NCBI RefSeq assembly: GCF_001632365.1
Contig: NW_024468515.1
Span: 759,544 to 823,543, forward strand
Length of the DNA stretch: 64,000 nt
From: Laetiporus sulphureus 93-53
Taxonomy: Eukaryota > Basidiomycota > Agaricomycetes > Polyporales > Laetiporaceae
Reading direction: 5' to 3'
Positions within the stretch are counted from its first letter, which is position 1. Every line of letters starts with the position of its first letter. Below the pieces are notes generated by a model. That model was given only the letters and a program-made list of their open reading frames with translations, ran no database searches and had not been told where the DNA came from. Positions 43,301 through 55,573 of this stretch are shown here, in pieces. The translations under genes were made by a program, and so were the position numbers.

Positions 43301-45915
43301 TCACCAAGGGATCGAAGGATCGCGGCTTCAGTATGTCCTCCCTCAATTTAAAGAACCTCCATGACTGATTTCATCAATAGTCAGCCCAATCAAGCTACGG
43401 GGGACGAAAGCGAAGTTCATTTATGGGGCTTCCATCGACATTCCGTCGTACGAAATTGACAAGGATCCAGCCACCCTGCATGGACTTCGGGGCAAGCTAG
43501 TTGACATGCCAGCTGTAGTCGTGCCTCAGGGACTCGATCACGAGGGCCCTTACGCTGAGATCGTCGTTCCGAAGTACTTCCCCCCCGGGAGCATCATGGT
43601 CTTTGAGACTCATCTGCAGAACCTCGATCTGACTTTGGACAAATTCTGTGCCGAGGGCGCGGAGGCCGCGTTTGCCGACCTCAACCTGGTAGACTTGAAC
43701 GTTGTCCTTCACCGTGCGGATGGAGAAGAGCGTGATGCAACTGACGGAGAGATCGGCACATACGTTGTTCCCGGCATGGGTAATCTCGTGTACTGCGGAC
43801 TAGAGGGTTGGATGCACCCGTTGCGGCACATCATGAGGTACAACGACCTCGGACATCCTCTCTGCGGTCACCTACGTGAGGGACCATGGGCCTTAGAATA
43901 TGTTCACTCCAGGTTGTCGAGGTGAGCGGATTGGATAACACTCTACGAATTACGCTGATTTACAATCACAGGCAAGTTAAGATGTTCCCCAATCTGGCGA
44001 AGCCCGCGCAATGGTTTAAGGAGCGGTTCGAACGTGTCAAGGACGTGCCACCTTTCCTGAGACCGAAGTACTTCGCGATCGTCATCTCGGAGGCGTACAA
44101 GGTTGCTCGTCAGCTCGTCATTGAGCAGTCCTCGGAGTTCGTCGTCAGCGGTCACTCGTTCACCCATGACCTTGCCCTATGTTCTGTACAGATGCATGGC
44201 ATGGTCAAGTCTGCCTCCCTCGATCCGGGCGGACACACACCTTCGCTCGCAGCTGGTCTGCCACATTTCGCGTCTGGGTGGGCGAGATGCTGGGGAAGAG
44301 ATGTGTTCATTTCTCTGCGCGGTCTGTTCTTGACTACCGGCAACTTCGCTGGTGCTAAGGCGCATATACTGGCATTTGCATCGACGTTGAAGCATGGTTT
44401 GATTCCCAACCTCCTTGACTCTGTCCGCAACCCCAGGTGCGTGTAATGATCTGGCGTCAGCATTATTTGCTGATGCTTTTTGACACTCAAGGTACAACTC
44501 ACGAGACTCGCCTTGGTGGATGGTTCAAAACATTCAGGATTATGTCAACAGTGCACCGGATGGCATAGCGATTCTCTCCGAACCTGTAAAGAGACGGTTC
44601 CCTAAGGATGACACCTGGGTTCCTTGGGACGATCCTCGGGCGTATGCGTACTCAAGCACCATCGCGGAGATCATCCAGGAAATTCTACAGCGTCACGCGA
44701 ACGGCATCTCGTTCCGCGAGTACAACGCCGGCTCCAACTTGGACATGCAGATGAAGGATAAAGGATTCGATATTGACATCAAAGTCGACTGGGACACTGG
44801 TATAATCTTTGGCGGCAATGAGTACAATTGTGGTACTTGGATGGACAAGATGGGCGAGTCTGTTAGAGCAGGTACGAAGGGCAAACCGGGCACTCCGCGA
44901 GATGGTGCTCCTGTGGAGATCACCGGTCTGTTGAAGAGCACGCTGAGGTGGCTGGACCTGCTCTCCAGTGCGGGGAAGTTCCCGTTCATGGGCGTAGAGG
45001 CTGAAAGTAAGCGTAATGTTCGAAAGATAAAATTCGCGCTAACAGTACGCCAGTTGATGGCAAACGGAAGCTCATAACCTATAAGGAATGGGGTAACTTG
45101 CTGCAAACGTCCTTCGAGGCATGTTATTACGTGCCATTGGGTGAGTGCAGTAAAGGCCGTTGCCAAGACCAGTCGTTGACCCTGCTCAATCCCAGACCCT
45201 GGCGACGATGCGAAATACAACGTGAACCCCAGTTTGATCAATCGCAGGGGTATCTACAAGGACGTGTACGGATCGGGTGTTGGTCGAGAGTGGTCTGACT
45301 ACCAGTTCCGGCCCAACTTCCCTATCGCGATGACTCTGGCGCCCGAGCTATTCGATCCGGAGCACGCCCTCTACGCGTTGAAATTCGCTGATCAGGTGCT
45401 CAGAGGACCGCTCGGTATGAAGACCCTAGATCCTCGTGATATGCAATACCGCCCGTATTATGATAACTCCAATGATGGTGATGATCCCAATATCGCGAAG
45501 GGTCTCAACTACCACAATGTGCGTTGCCCGCCTTGCTATTACGAGTATCGTTGACCATTCCATTTGCAGGGTCCTGAATGGGGTTGGCCGCTGGGCTACT
45601 TCTTGCGCGCATACCTATACTTCGATACCCTCGTTGGAGCTGGCAAGAATGTTCGTTCACCTCATTGATTTCTCAGCTGCTATTTGACTCAATATATGGC
45701 AGGATTCGACTGATACGCTGCATCGGCTGCACCGCAGCATTCTCGCATCCCGGCGTCATATCCAAAATGATCCCTGGGCGGGTCTGCCGGAGCTAACCAA
45801 CAAGGACGGCGAACTCTGCCGTGACTCGTGCAACACGCAGGCGTGGAGCGCGAGCACGATGCTCGACTTCTTGGAGGATGTGCAGAGACTTAGCGATACC
45901 CAGACGAAAGCTTGA
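40330..45915 (+). CDS. GDB1: glycogen debranching enzyme (4-alpha-glucanotransferase / amylo-1,6-glucosidase)
   Basis: Bifunctional cytosolic enzyme of about 1,550 residues in roughly 13 exons. It moves maltotriosyl units and then removes the alpha-1,6 glucose left at branches. Glucanotransferase part (GH13 type): [46 protein letters not shown] with the nucleophile Asp, [12 protein letters not shown] with the acid/base Glu, and a substrate site near [10 protein letters not shown]. The glucosidase part (GH133 type) has [35 protein letters not shown], and [18 protein letters not shown] near the general acid. Ends LSDTQTKA with TGA at 45913-45915. The first introns are short; exon joins NKDRA|YMRLPP and AERK|LPTNF follow the family. 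Complete and apparently functional. Confidence 0.93.
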
Positions 45916-46351
45916 GCAGGTGGAAATGGCGAATGCGAGATACACGGACTCTGGTTCATCCGTTTGGAAATGCGACGGGTTTCTCTACACATATGGCCTA
46001 TTCTTCTCCGCATCGAGTTTCGATTTTGTCGTTGAAGTACAAGCAGAATTTCGTCAATAGCATTCTTTCACGACGCGTCTTTATCGCACTTTGATCGCAT
46101 GGCACATTACAGTTGTCTCCTGGAGTTGATCTGGGCCACGGTCAGTCGTTCAAGCAGTCCGGCTCTAGGTTTCAGCGTCATCGCGACACGATCGAGCGCT
46201 CTACTTTAGCCCAGGTAGGGCTCATTCTTGAACTTCTTCCTGAATGTCGTTTCGACTGAACTCGCAAGTGGTTTCTCGGGCGATCTCACGAAGTACCTTC
46301 AAGCCTATATCAGTGAACTTCCGCGTACTCAATATCTCATCTTGTCTCGCA
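45916..46351. other. intergenic, no gene seen
   Basis: 3' flank of GDB1 and 5' flank of the GFA-like gene, both plus strand. Open frames here extend into the GFA gene's leader but have no domain. Confidence 0.5.
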
Positions 46352-46892
46352 ATGCCTACGTATACCGGCGGCTGCTATTGTGGCAACATCCGCTACAGAT
46401 TGAACTTGAGCTCTGCGGACGAAGCTCGGACGAGCATATGCCACTGTAGGAATTGCAAGGCGGGTTGCTTTCTTGCTTGCATTGACGCACTTTTCCTGAA
46501 CCAGTTTACATCGATGCAGAAATTTACTGGGTCCGAATTCGGCATCACAGCCAGGATTCCCCGCAAGGCCATGCAGATTACCAAGGGACAGACAACTCGC
46601 CATGAATCCGACAACGGCGCTGGCACCATGCTGACTCGCGAATTCTGTGGCGCCTGTGGGTCCGGTATCACCGAGTATAATGCCAATGCAGGAGAGAATA
46701 CCTACGTGTTCTACGGCAGCCTCGATCGTCCAGATGCTCTCCCGCCGAAGGGGGAGTTCTTCTGCAAGAACAGGGCGAGCTGGATGCCCGAGATAGCTGG
46801 TCAGTGACATTAATAAGATGACATTAGCTAAAGCCTGAGGGTGCTTACACGTTGACGAAGGGGTGTTTCACAAGCGAGAGATCAAGGAATGA
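46352..46892 (+). CDS. GFA/CENP-V-like zinc-binding protein
   Basis: Small protein of the GFA (glutathione-dependent formaldehyde-activating, Mss4-like) fold. Motifs: GGCYCGNIRY, CHCRNCK and EFCGACGSGI, giving the usual Cys ligands for two zinc ions. Exons 46352-46459, 46520-46799 and 46861-46892 give 139 aa, ending VFHKREIKE. The first intron (46460-46519, 60 nt) must start GC: CRNCK joins KFTGSEFG, as in the family, only if GCGGGT is the donor. Reading through this stop-free stretch would add 20 residues (159 aa). In this superfamily many members have no proven substrate, so the biochemical role is unknown. Confidence 0.82.
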
Positions 46893-47690
46893 CTCTTGCC
46901 TTTCAAAAGCTTCATCTATCCGGCGAATGAATGAGCCGCTGAGCTGTATCCCCTTGCTCATTGTATCAGACTGCTCCATACAATAGCCGATGGTGCCATA
47001 GGTAATGAAGGAAGTGGGCCTTCCTGTAAGTTTGTAGCGAAGAGCTGCCTCAAGAGTTAATAATGCCAGACCAGTTCAGCCATTCCTTGCTCCTGTGTTC
47101 CGGGTTATGTGAGTGTTGAGAGTCTTCAGATATTTGTACCTACCCCAAAATCTATATCAGCAATGCAATAAGCCCCACGGGAGACATAACGCCATTTTTC
47201 ATCCCATAATTTCGTTCATACCCTCCTCCACCCCTACTTTGTAGTCCTGCACCGCACCCTGTACCTCCTTCGGCGGTATATAAAACGGAATTCGTTCATA
47301 AATGCGGGTTAGTATTTCATTTGTATCTGATACATACCAAACTGGATTTGGAGAAAAATGTCTCCCGTTCGGGTATGAGTTATAGGGCCAAATGATAATT
47401 TCCCAGCACGTGACTGACGCGCGTCCTCTACGGGTGCGTAATCTGGACTATGGCCACAGCGCTCTTTCCATCGAATCAGCTGTTGCTGCTGTAAACACGA
47501 ACTATCCTGTGTGTTGGAATACTACTGTTCCATCGAGAGCCCAGGAAACTTGGACCTAGCCGGTGGTCATTCGGTGCACTCTCCAAATCCTCTTAAAGAG
47601 TTGCCACTCACTGACCTGAACTGCAAGTCTACGCCTACTTCATTCGTGGAAACGCAATAAGTAAAATATCATCAGTTCCGGTATAGCGAA
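46893..47690. other. intergenic, no gene seen
   Basis: About 800 bp upstream of DNA ligase IV. No open frame with support. Promoter elements cannot be picked out reliably. Confidence 0.5.
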
Positions 47691-50600
47691 ATGTTGCCAA
47701 CTGCTTCACCTCCGTCACCTCCCCCGTCACCTCCTTCCTCCCCTCCGACAGCCGAGACAGCAGTCCCGGAAGATCACAATATTATCTACCCTGCACCACC
47801 ACAAAACAGAGGCACTGCCCCATTCCAAGTGTTGGCTATTCTTTTTGACAAGCTTCAGCATGAACGCAAGCCAGAGAAAAGGAGGAGACTGCTTGATTCA
47901 TGGTTCAATGTACACATTCTGCCGCCTACCCTTTAACAGTCTGATCTGATTCCGACCCTGTAGCATTGGAGAGGGGAGAAGGGATACGATCTTTACCCTG
48001 TACTGCGACTTATTCTCCCTCAAGTGAGTTCTCGTGCGATCATTCACTTAATCAATTTTTCACAAACACGAATGGGAACAGAAAGACCGCGAACGGGCGG
48101 TATATGGCCTGAAGGAGAAGTTCCTCGCGAAGACATTCATTAAGTTGATTCCGCTCGGCACAAGAGATCCTGACGCTATTCGACTGCTCAACTGGAAGAA
48201 GCCTACAGAGAGAAATGTGAGCCAACATGTTCTCCCCGTTCAACCATAGTAGCCTCAAGGCATCAATTTTCGATTTCCAGAAGTCCTCAGGTGACTTCCC
48301 GACCGTCCTCTACGAAGTTATCAGCAAACGATCATCCGTGATTGAGGGATCTCTGACTATTGACGAGCTCAATGACCTTCTTGACGAACTCGCACAAAAC
48401 ATAGGAAAACAGTAGGTGTCACTAGGTGTAGAACTTACGTGGCGCCCTCACTGATATGTCTACACAAGTGATGTCCAGGCAAGAATAATGCAGCGCATAT
48501 ACAACCGTACCACACCCGAAGAGCAATGCTGGATTGTCCGCATCATCCTGAAAGGTCTGTTGCTCAGCGTATGGCGCCACATTGTGTGCTCAGATTGTCA
48601 CTTTCTTCAGACATGCAGATCTCGGTGAAAGAAACTACCGTGTTCTCTGTATTCCATCCCGATGCACACGACCTATTCAATACATGCTCCGACTTGAAAA
48701 AGATTGCGTGGGAGCTCTGGGATCCCAAACGCAGACTCAATGAAGAGGTATTGTGATGTTCTACTCGGGATTTATTGTGACTGCTCATGATGCCACAATC
48801 AAAGGATAAGGCCGTTCAGTTGTTCCGCGCGTTCGCCCCAATGCTGTGCAAACGGCCTACACGTAAGATCGAGGACTCCGTCAAGGAGATGCAGGGCCGC
48901 ACCTTCATCATGGAGGAGAAGCTGGATGGGGAGCGCATGCAACTGCACAAGCGCGGCAACGAGTACTTCTATTGCTCCAGGTATATTCTTTAAACTCTAT
49001 AGCTGGGTCATTTGGACTGAATTCGTGGCGGCCGCTCACAGGAAGGGCAAAGATTACACCTACCTGTATGGGAAGCACGTCGGAACCGGCAGTCTGACGC
49101 CGTATCTACACAATGCATTTGACCCTCGGGTAGACGAGTAAGCCGCTGTCATTCTATAAGATAGCTGCATTCATTGAAGTCCATTTAGAATAATCCTAGA
49201 TGGGGAGATGCTCGTTTGGGATCCGGTTTCAGAGCGAAACCTCCCTTTCGGGTCGTTGAAGACGGCTGCTCTCGGTACAGCTACATCGGCTCCGACCGTG
49301 GATTACGACTGAACTTTTCATAGACAAATCGAAGAAGGAACACAACCCACGTCCTTGCTGTGAGTTCGTGGGTTCGTGGGTTTGTTTCCCACTTAACTTC
49401 CTGACACCTCGCCCGCTCATAGTCAAAGTGTTCGACATACTGTTTCTCAATGGCGTGTCCCTCCTACACAAGTCCCTCAAATACCGCAAGCGCAACCTAA
49501 AATCCTGCCTGCAGGAGGTGCCGGGCCGTGTAGAGTATGTCAAGGAATATGAGGGTCGCACGGCGAAGGACGTGCGCGAGCGCATGGACGAGATTATGGC
49601 CAATCGCGGCGAAGGGCTCATTCTCAAGCATCCGGACTCGGAGTATGTGCTGAATGGACGTAATAGGGATTGGATCAAGGTTGTGTCTCAGTTCCTCTGG
49701 TCAAACGTAGTATGCTCATTTTCTTCTCTCAACACTAGGTGAAGCCAGAGTATATGGTGAGTGATGCGACATCGCTCGGCAAGTAAGATTGTAACTTCAC
49801 CATTGACCAGGACAACATGGGCGAAACGGTCGATGTGCTAGTCGTCTGTCAGTCTTTAATTGCCGCTGCATGATGTCTGCTTACCGAAAGATTAAACAGC
49901 GGGGAATTATGGTACCGGTCGGCGCGCGGGCGGCGTCTCCACCTTCGTGTGTGCTGTGTTGGATGACCGTCGCCCCAACGACGAAGATGAGCCCAAGTGA
50001 GTCTATAGACAACATACGCAACAGAACAGTTCATAACAGTTCATTCATGGTGTGTTCTCGCTAGGTACAGCACCCTGGTCCGCGTCGGCACGGGTCTGTC
50101 ATACGCTGACTATGTTTGGGTACGGTCGCTGCCGTGGAAAGAATGGAATCCGAAGGATCCTCCGAGCTTCATTGAGGTCTCATCGAAGGGTGCAGAGGAC
50201 AAGGGCGACGTGTACATCGAGCCACAGGAGTAAGTTCCAGTCATCTATGCGATATGCCAAGCTCATGACTGTCCAGCTCGTTCATTTTGAAAGTCAAGGC
50301 GGCAGAGATCGTCTCCTCCGGTAAGATCCCGATAGCGTTCTAAGCGGTTGCCACGGAATGCTCACTATACACCATACGCTAGATTTGTATCATATGGGTG
50401 TGACCATGCGTTTTCCGCGAGCTCTGCAAATCCGTGATGACCTTGAGATCTCTGATTGTATGACGGCAACCGGTGAGATCGTCCATACACGTAGCGATGG
50501 CTCGCTCTGACTAGCGCCATAGCTGTCCTGGATAGCCTTCGATCGGAGCGGAAGCGCAAGATGGAAGATGATGATGGGTCAGCATACAGTGGGAGACTGA

Positions 50601-52379
50601 ATCGTGTGAATGCTCATTAATGATGCTGTAGCAAACCTAAGAAAAAGCAGAGGAAGACGAAGAAGAAGGTATGTCGCTTTTCATTATCATTCATCCCCAC
50701 CTTCCCTCTCCTGTGCACTTGCAATGCTCAGTTCTCCTGCAGATCACGTTGTTGCCAGAATATCAGAGCCTCAAGCTCAAAGATGTCGAAGTTCAGAGCG
50801 ACCTATTTGAGGGGATGAAGTTAAGTAAGTCACTCTTGAGCGACCTGCTCGGCTATCGTTTGACCGGCTCATATAAAGTGGTCGCATCTGATCCAAAGTC
50901 GAGAACGGGTGATGAAGACAAGAAGGAGCTTTTAAAGCTGTGGGTACTCTTCTGGCGACAACACTTCGCTGCTCATCATGGAATGAGACAGAATTCGTGC
51001 CAACGGAGGGAGTTTCGTCCAGATCGCGCGAGACGATCCTCAGGTCCTAGTAGTATATGGAGGGACCACGACCCGTGCGTGAACAAGCAGGCCGTCGAGA
51101 CATGCTTTACTTACATCTCTGGCAAGCAGCATACGATATCAAGCTGATAAAGGATAAAGGTGTATGTGACATCATCAAGCCACAATGGATCTTGAATTGC
51201 TGCAACCGGGGTGAACGGGTCCCTATGAAGAAGAAGTTCGTGTCGCTCATTCCCTGAGGCGAGCATTGGTTGACAGACAGGTAATCTGTAGGTACTTCTT
51301 TTACGCTACCCCTGGAAGAACTCAAAATGAGGAATACAACATGGAGGACGAAAGCGAGGAAGAAGAAGTCCCATGCGGGTCCTCTGAGGTCGCTAGCGAG
51401 ATGACGCCCGAACAACAATCTGAAAAGGGAAAGGCGGAGGAAGAGAAGCTTGACCCTACAACCGCAGAGTGGTTCCATGTAGAAGCTGCGCCTAGTAGAT
51501 CAGAAGCAAGTTCGGAAACGGAGATTGAGACAGAAGCCGATTCAGACAACGAGGACGTCCACGATGAAGAGCAAGACGTTGATGAGGATTGGGTTGATGT
51601 GGAGCCGAGTGATGTCTCTGCAAGTCAGTCCGTACAGAAAACAAGCGTAAGAAGACTATTGTCAAAGACCGGGATGTCATTCATATCTGCTTGTTGCTTT
51701 GGCAGGCAAAGCTTAAAGATACCTCTTTAAAGGAGGTGAGTAACCATGGTTGGACACCTTTCCATAAGATCCTGTATTAACGCCTAGGAGAAGACCGAAG
51801 TGAAGATGGGAGAGGACGAGAATGCCATGCAATACGATCAGGACCTCATCTTCAAGCACCTGTAAGAGCAGCGATTTCTGCCTTTTTCATGAATATGACT
51901 TTTTGGTCAGATGTTTCTACCTTGACTCCCCGGAGAACGCAAGAAAGCACGGCATGGTGGTGAGGGCCAAGAACGAACAAGAAATCAGTAGGAGGTGCGT
52001 AGGCGGCACGGTAGGCCCCTCTCACTTATCAGACTCGTGTCATAGTTTCGAAAAGCTAGCTGCTATCATCATCGCAAACGGTGGCCGTGTTGTTGAGCTG
52101 GACGAGCCGAAGCTCACGCACGTCATTGTGGACAAACGTGACATCAGCCGGCGTGTAGAACTCATCAAACGGACCTCCAAGTCAGTATCCTCCTCGAAAA
52201 GTAATACCTGCTAACTTGGACGTTTCAGACCCAAGCGACGCCATCTCGTCATCGCTGAGTTCATTCAGGCCTGCCTGGACGAGGCAACATTGCTTGACGA
52301 GGATGGTAGGTCCATGTACTGGTAAAGGGGGCCGATTTCGCTGATACCCCGATGCGATGCGGCAGAATTCGGTCCATGA
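47691..52379 (+). CDS. LIG4: DNA ligase IV
   Basis: ATP-dependent ligase of non-homologous end joining, working with the XRCC4/Lif1 partner in the nucleus. Starts MLPTASPPSPPPSPPSSPP, followed by the N-terminal DNA-binding domain. The adenylation motif is EEKLDGERMQLH with the catalytic Lys. Later motifs: LDGEMLVWD, KVFDILFLNG, EGLILKHPDSEYVLNGRNRDW and DWIKVKPEY. The oligonucleotide-binding domain follows. First BRCT: GGSFVQIARDDPQVLVVYGG and DIIKPQWILNCC. An acidic linker (~51340-51610) lies between the BRCTs where XRCC4 binds. Second BRCT: IIANGGRVVELDEPKLTHVI and LVIAEFIQACLDE. Last exon is only a few codons, ending DEFGP. About 1,000 residues in many exons, all motifs intact. Confidence 0.92.
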
Positions 52380-52723
52380 ATCTCCGACCCCATGCCGTAC
52401 AATGGAAAGAAACTATTGCCTGTCAACCTCGCATATAAATCGGAAACCAGAATGTATTGATAGTGATATTGTATTGTACAGGTACGGTGGACGCAATTGG
52501 AATCAATTCACGATTTTTCTCGAGCGTACACTGCTTCTGGGGGATAATAGATATGTGATAAAGATTCGGAGGATAGCATAGGCACAAAGCAAAGTTCCTG
52601 GGTAACACATCCAACGACCAGGAATTATATGAAAACGAGAAAGGTATCCCGATCGAAGGCCTGAAGGAAGTGACGGGGACATGCGCTAAATCGCAAAGCC
52701 AGAGACGCTTGAAAGTGCATCCT
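52380..52723. other. convergent 3' flanks of LIG4 and forkhead gene
   Basis: 344 bp between the LIG4 stop and the forkhead gene stop. Probably both 3' UTRs and poly(A) sites. No gene seen. Confidence 0.6.
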
Positions 52724-55347
52724 TCACCAATAACGACTCCAGCTGCCAGGACTCATCCCAGTAGGGCTATCGTAGAGCGAGCGTTGAGGCCTGCCAAGAA
52801 CTCCTGGACTATTCTGCAGGTTCTGCCTGGAGATCTCCTCGTCGAGAAGCACACTGGGATCATGAGGGTCTAATATGGACTGTGAACCTGGGGTCCGCCA
52901 AGGCGAGTAGTAGCTTTCGCTAGCATAGCCGTACCGCTTCGGAGTGACCGGAGCGAGTGGCGATGGACTGAAGAGGGACGCCCCATACGAACCGGACCGC
53001 TTCGATGGCGTACGCGGTGGTGTCTTGAACGCTTCGGTAGGAATGACAAGCAGAGGCGCCTGAGGGAGGTACACTGCAGCCGGAGGAGGGTCCAAGTTCG
53101 ACTTGTAGTGAGCGAGGCTCGGTGAAGGGCTCATATGTAAGCCAGCATGGGATATAGGCGTCCTTGTAGGTGAAAGATGGACGCCGCTACTGGTAACGCG
53201 CCGCTTGTGCTGCGGGGTGGTCGGCCGGGGAGGAGGCGTAGATGGGATGAGGGGCAGTTGTGACGTCTCAGGTGAAGAAGTGCTCGCTTGGCGCTGAGAT
53301 GCTTCCTGCAATCTGGCAGCATAGAGTCCCGTCCCAAGGCTTGGAGATAGAGAAAGCAAGCTCTGAATAACGAGCAAAACAAGTCAGCAAACACATGATA
53401 CGGTGCACAAATGGCTCACATGATTTCTTCCGGAGCCTCTGGCGCGTTGCTTGCCCTTAGACTCGCCCACTTTCAGATAACAGTCTTCATTGAGTACAGT
53501 TGCATTCGGCGCCAGAGCCTCCAGAGAGGGAGAACGCCTCAGCCATTGTGCATACTCGTCATCACTCTCGACTTCATGATCAGCCACGCCAATTGCACTA
53601 GACGAGGGTGCAGGCGATGGGCTGGGTGGTCCATCGATGGTAGTCAAACTCTCATGAGAGGAAAGTGGGGGACTGGAAGATGAGCTGCAGTGGGGTGTCA
53701 GTGAGGGCAACGATGACGATGACGAAACGAGTATGGGGGAGGTGTCAGGGCCACGTATGGACAGCTCCTCATCTGTCTCCTGCGATGAGGACTGGGAAAA
53801 GGAGCCCGTATTGGTGGCTGCGACTCGGTGATAGTTCGATGACGGAGGTAAGGGTGGGAATATGGGTTCACCAGGGAGCGGCGCAGCGAGAAACGCCTGG
53901 TAGTATGGCTGATGAAGGGTGCCCGGATGGAAAGGCGGGAAGTAGGGAGGAAGAACAGGAGTAGGAACATGCGCAGACACATGATGCGTGACGGGCAGTG
54001 ACGGCCCAGCTATTGAGGGCGCTTCGCTTGGCTTTTCTGCCTTCTTGCGTCGTTTCTTCTCCCGGCTTACGACTTCATCCATCGTAGCACGCTTCTTCGC
54101 AGCACGTTTGCTAGCTTTCAGCTTGTCGTCATTGACCATGTCAGCACATAACGACTTCCTGAAACCGCCGCCCGCAAAGCATTCCAGGTCTTGGTCGAAG
54201 ATCGCCCAAAGGCTCTTGCCCTCTGACCGTCCACGGGGAACCTTGCGGAAGACAGCCATCGTACTCAGACAATGTCTGACAGAGTTCATCCATGTCTGTT
54301 CGCCACGTTTATAATGGGGGTACACTGTGGTGATCCACTCGTAGATGTCCTGCAATGTAAGCCTGTGTTGTGGGGAAGATAGGATAGCCTGTCCTATCAG
54401 TCCGGCATAAGCGAAGTCTGGCTTCGCGTCAGAATATGGACCTGGTGGGAGGGTGAACGGCGAACTCTCCTCATCCTGCGCCGGCGGAGAGGAGCGCATT
54501 GGTCCCGGTGAAGAAACAAGATTGACGACGGGAGCAGGGCTTGAGCATTGGGACAATACGCGCGGAGGAGTCCGAGGAGTAGAATAAATGTTACGAGCGA
54601 TTGACGTCTGCCTTACTGAAGGGGTGGCCTCTTTGCTCAAAGACTACAACACCATAAGCAATGACGGGTAAGCGGATGGTGTAGCCACGCACCTCGTTAG
54701 TGTAGACACCGCTCACAACGCGCTCGCGGTAGTATCTATAGTGATGTGGTGTCATTGGAACCGGGTCATCCGAGGTATGCTGCCGGAAATGGTGATGAGT
54801 CGGTGACACTATAAGTAGCAGTTTTTGCTGACCTGTGGGGTTGAGCTGCGCGATGATAAGGCCACACTGGACCATTGGACGCGTCGGCTATCGCGCGACT
54901 GCATGACAGAACCTGGAGATAGATAGAAGAAATCAATGCGGGCTTCGTGGAGGGGCCTTTGGGCATACCTTGGCTTTCCTTCTTCTCTTTCATTTTCCGT
55001 TCCAATACCAGATGCATGGTATCCAAACGGCGTGGAGGAAGTGTCCCTTCAACTGGCTCGGCCTTCACGGGCGTCCTACGCGGCGTAGGCGACCGCGCCC
55101 TAGAGGACGCGCTTGCACGCGAAGCGGGACGAGACCTCTTTCGAGAGAAAGAAGGCGATGAAGACGGACGTGAACGCGACCTGTCCGTAGCAGGAGCAGG
55201 AGCAAATGCATTGACTTGCTCGACAGTGAGGAACTGCCTCATCTGCTCGCTGTGTCGACGGAGGTCATCACGCGTCATTCCAATACTTTTCAACAACTGA
55301 GACGTGGGCGACGCGAGGCCGCCTTTTCCTCGATACACAGTGGCCAT
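52724..55347 (-). CDS. forkhead transcription factor
   Basis: Starts MATVYRGKGGLASPTSQLLK at 55347. The first exon has an N-terminal helix (MTRDDLRRHSEQMRQFL), then a basic Ser/Arg region. Small exons joined by 50-60 nt introns lead to the fork-head domain: KPDFAYAGLIGQAILSSPQH, LTLQDIYEWITTVYPHYK, WMNSVRHCLSTMAVFRKV, GKSLWAIF (winged helix with the recognition helix around NSVRHCLS). A Lys/Arg-rich patch follows (nuclear localisation likely). The rest is long and Ser/Pro-rich with many SP/TP sites, ending MSPGSWSRYW. In the domain's recognition helix, usual fungal forms read N-S-I-R-H-N-L-S; here it is NSVRHCLS, so the Asn is a Cys. Target genes unknown. Confidence 0.85.
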
Positions 55348-55573
55348 TCACGAGACCAAGGAGGGGGGGAGACCGAGGAATGTGAGGAGCTGTGAGGAGG
55401 AGATGAATTGTCCCGTACGGTGTCACACTGGTTGGAAGGACGTCACGATTCAGTCACATCCCGTCACACAGTATGGGCGTCTAACCGCAAGCGCTTGAGG
55501 TGCTAAGTCCAAAGCTGCATCACGTCTGCAGCAGTGTATATGTTCAGCTCACTCCCCTTGGCTTCCCGCAAAC

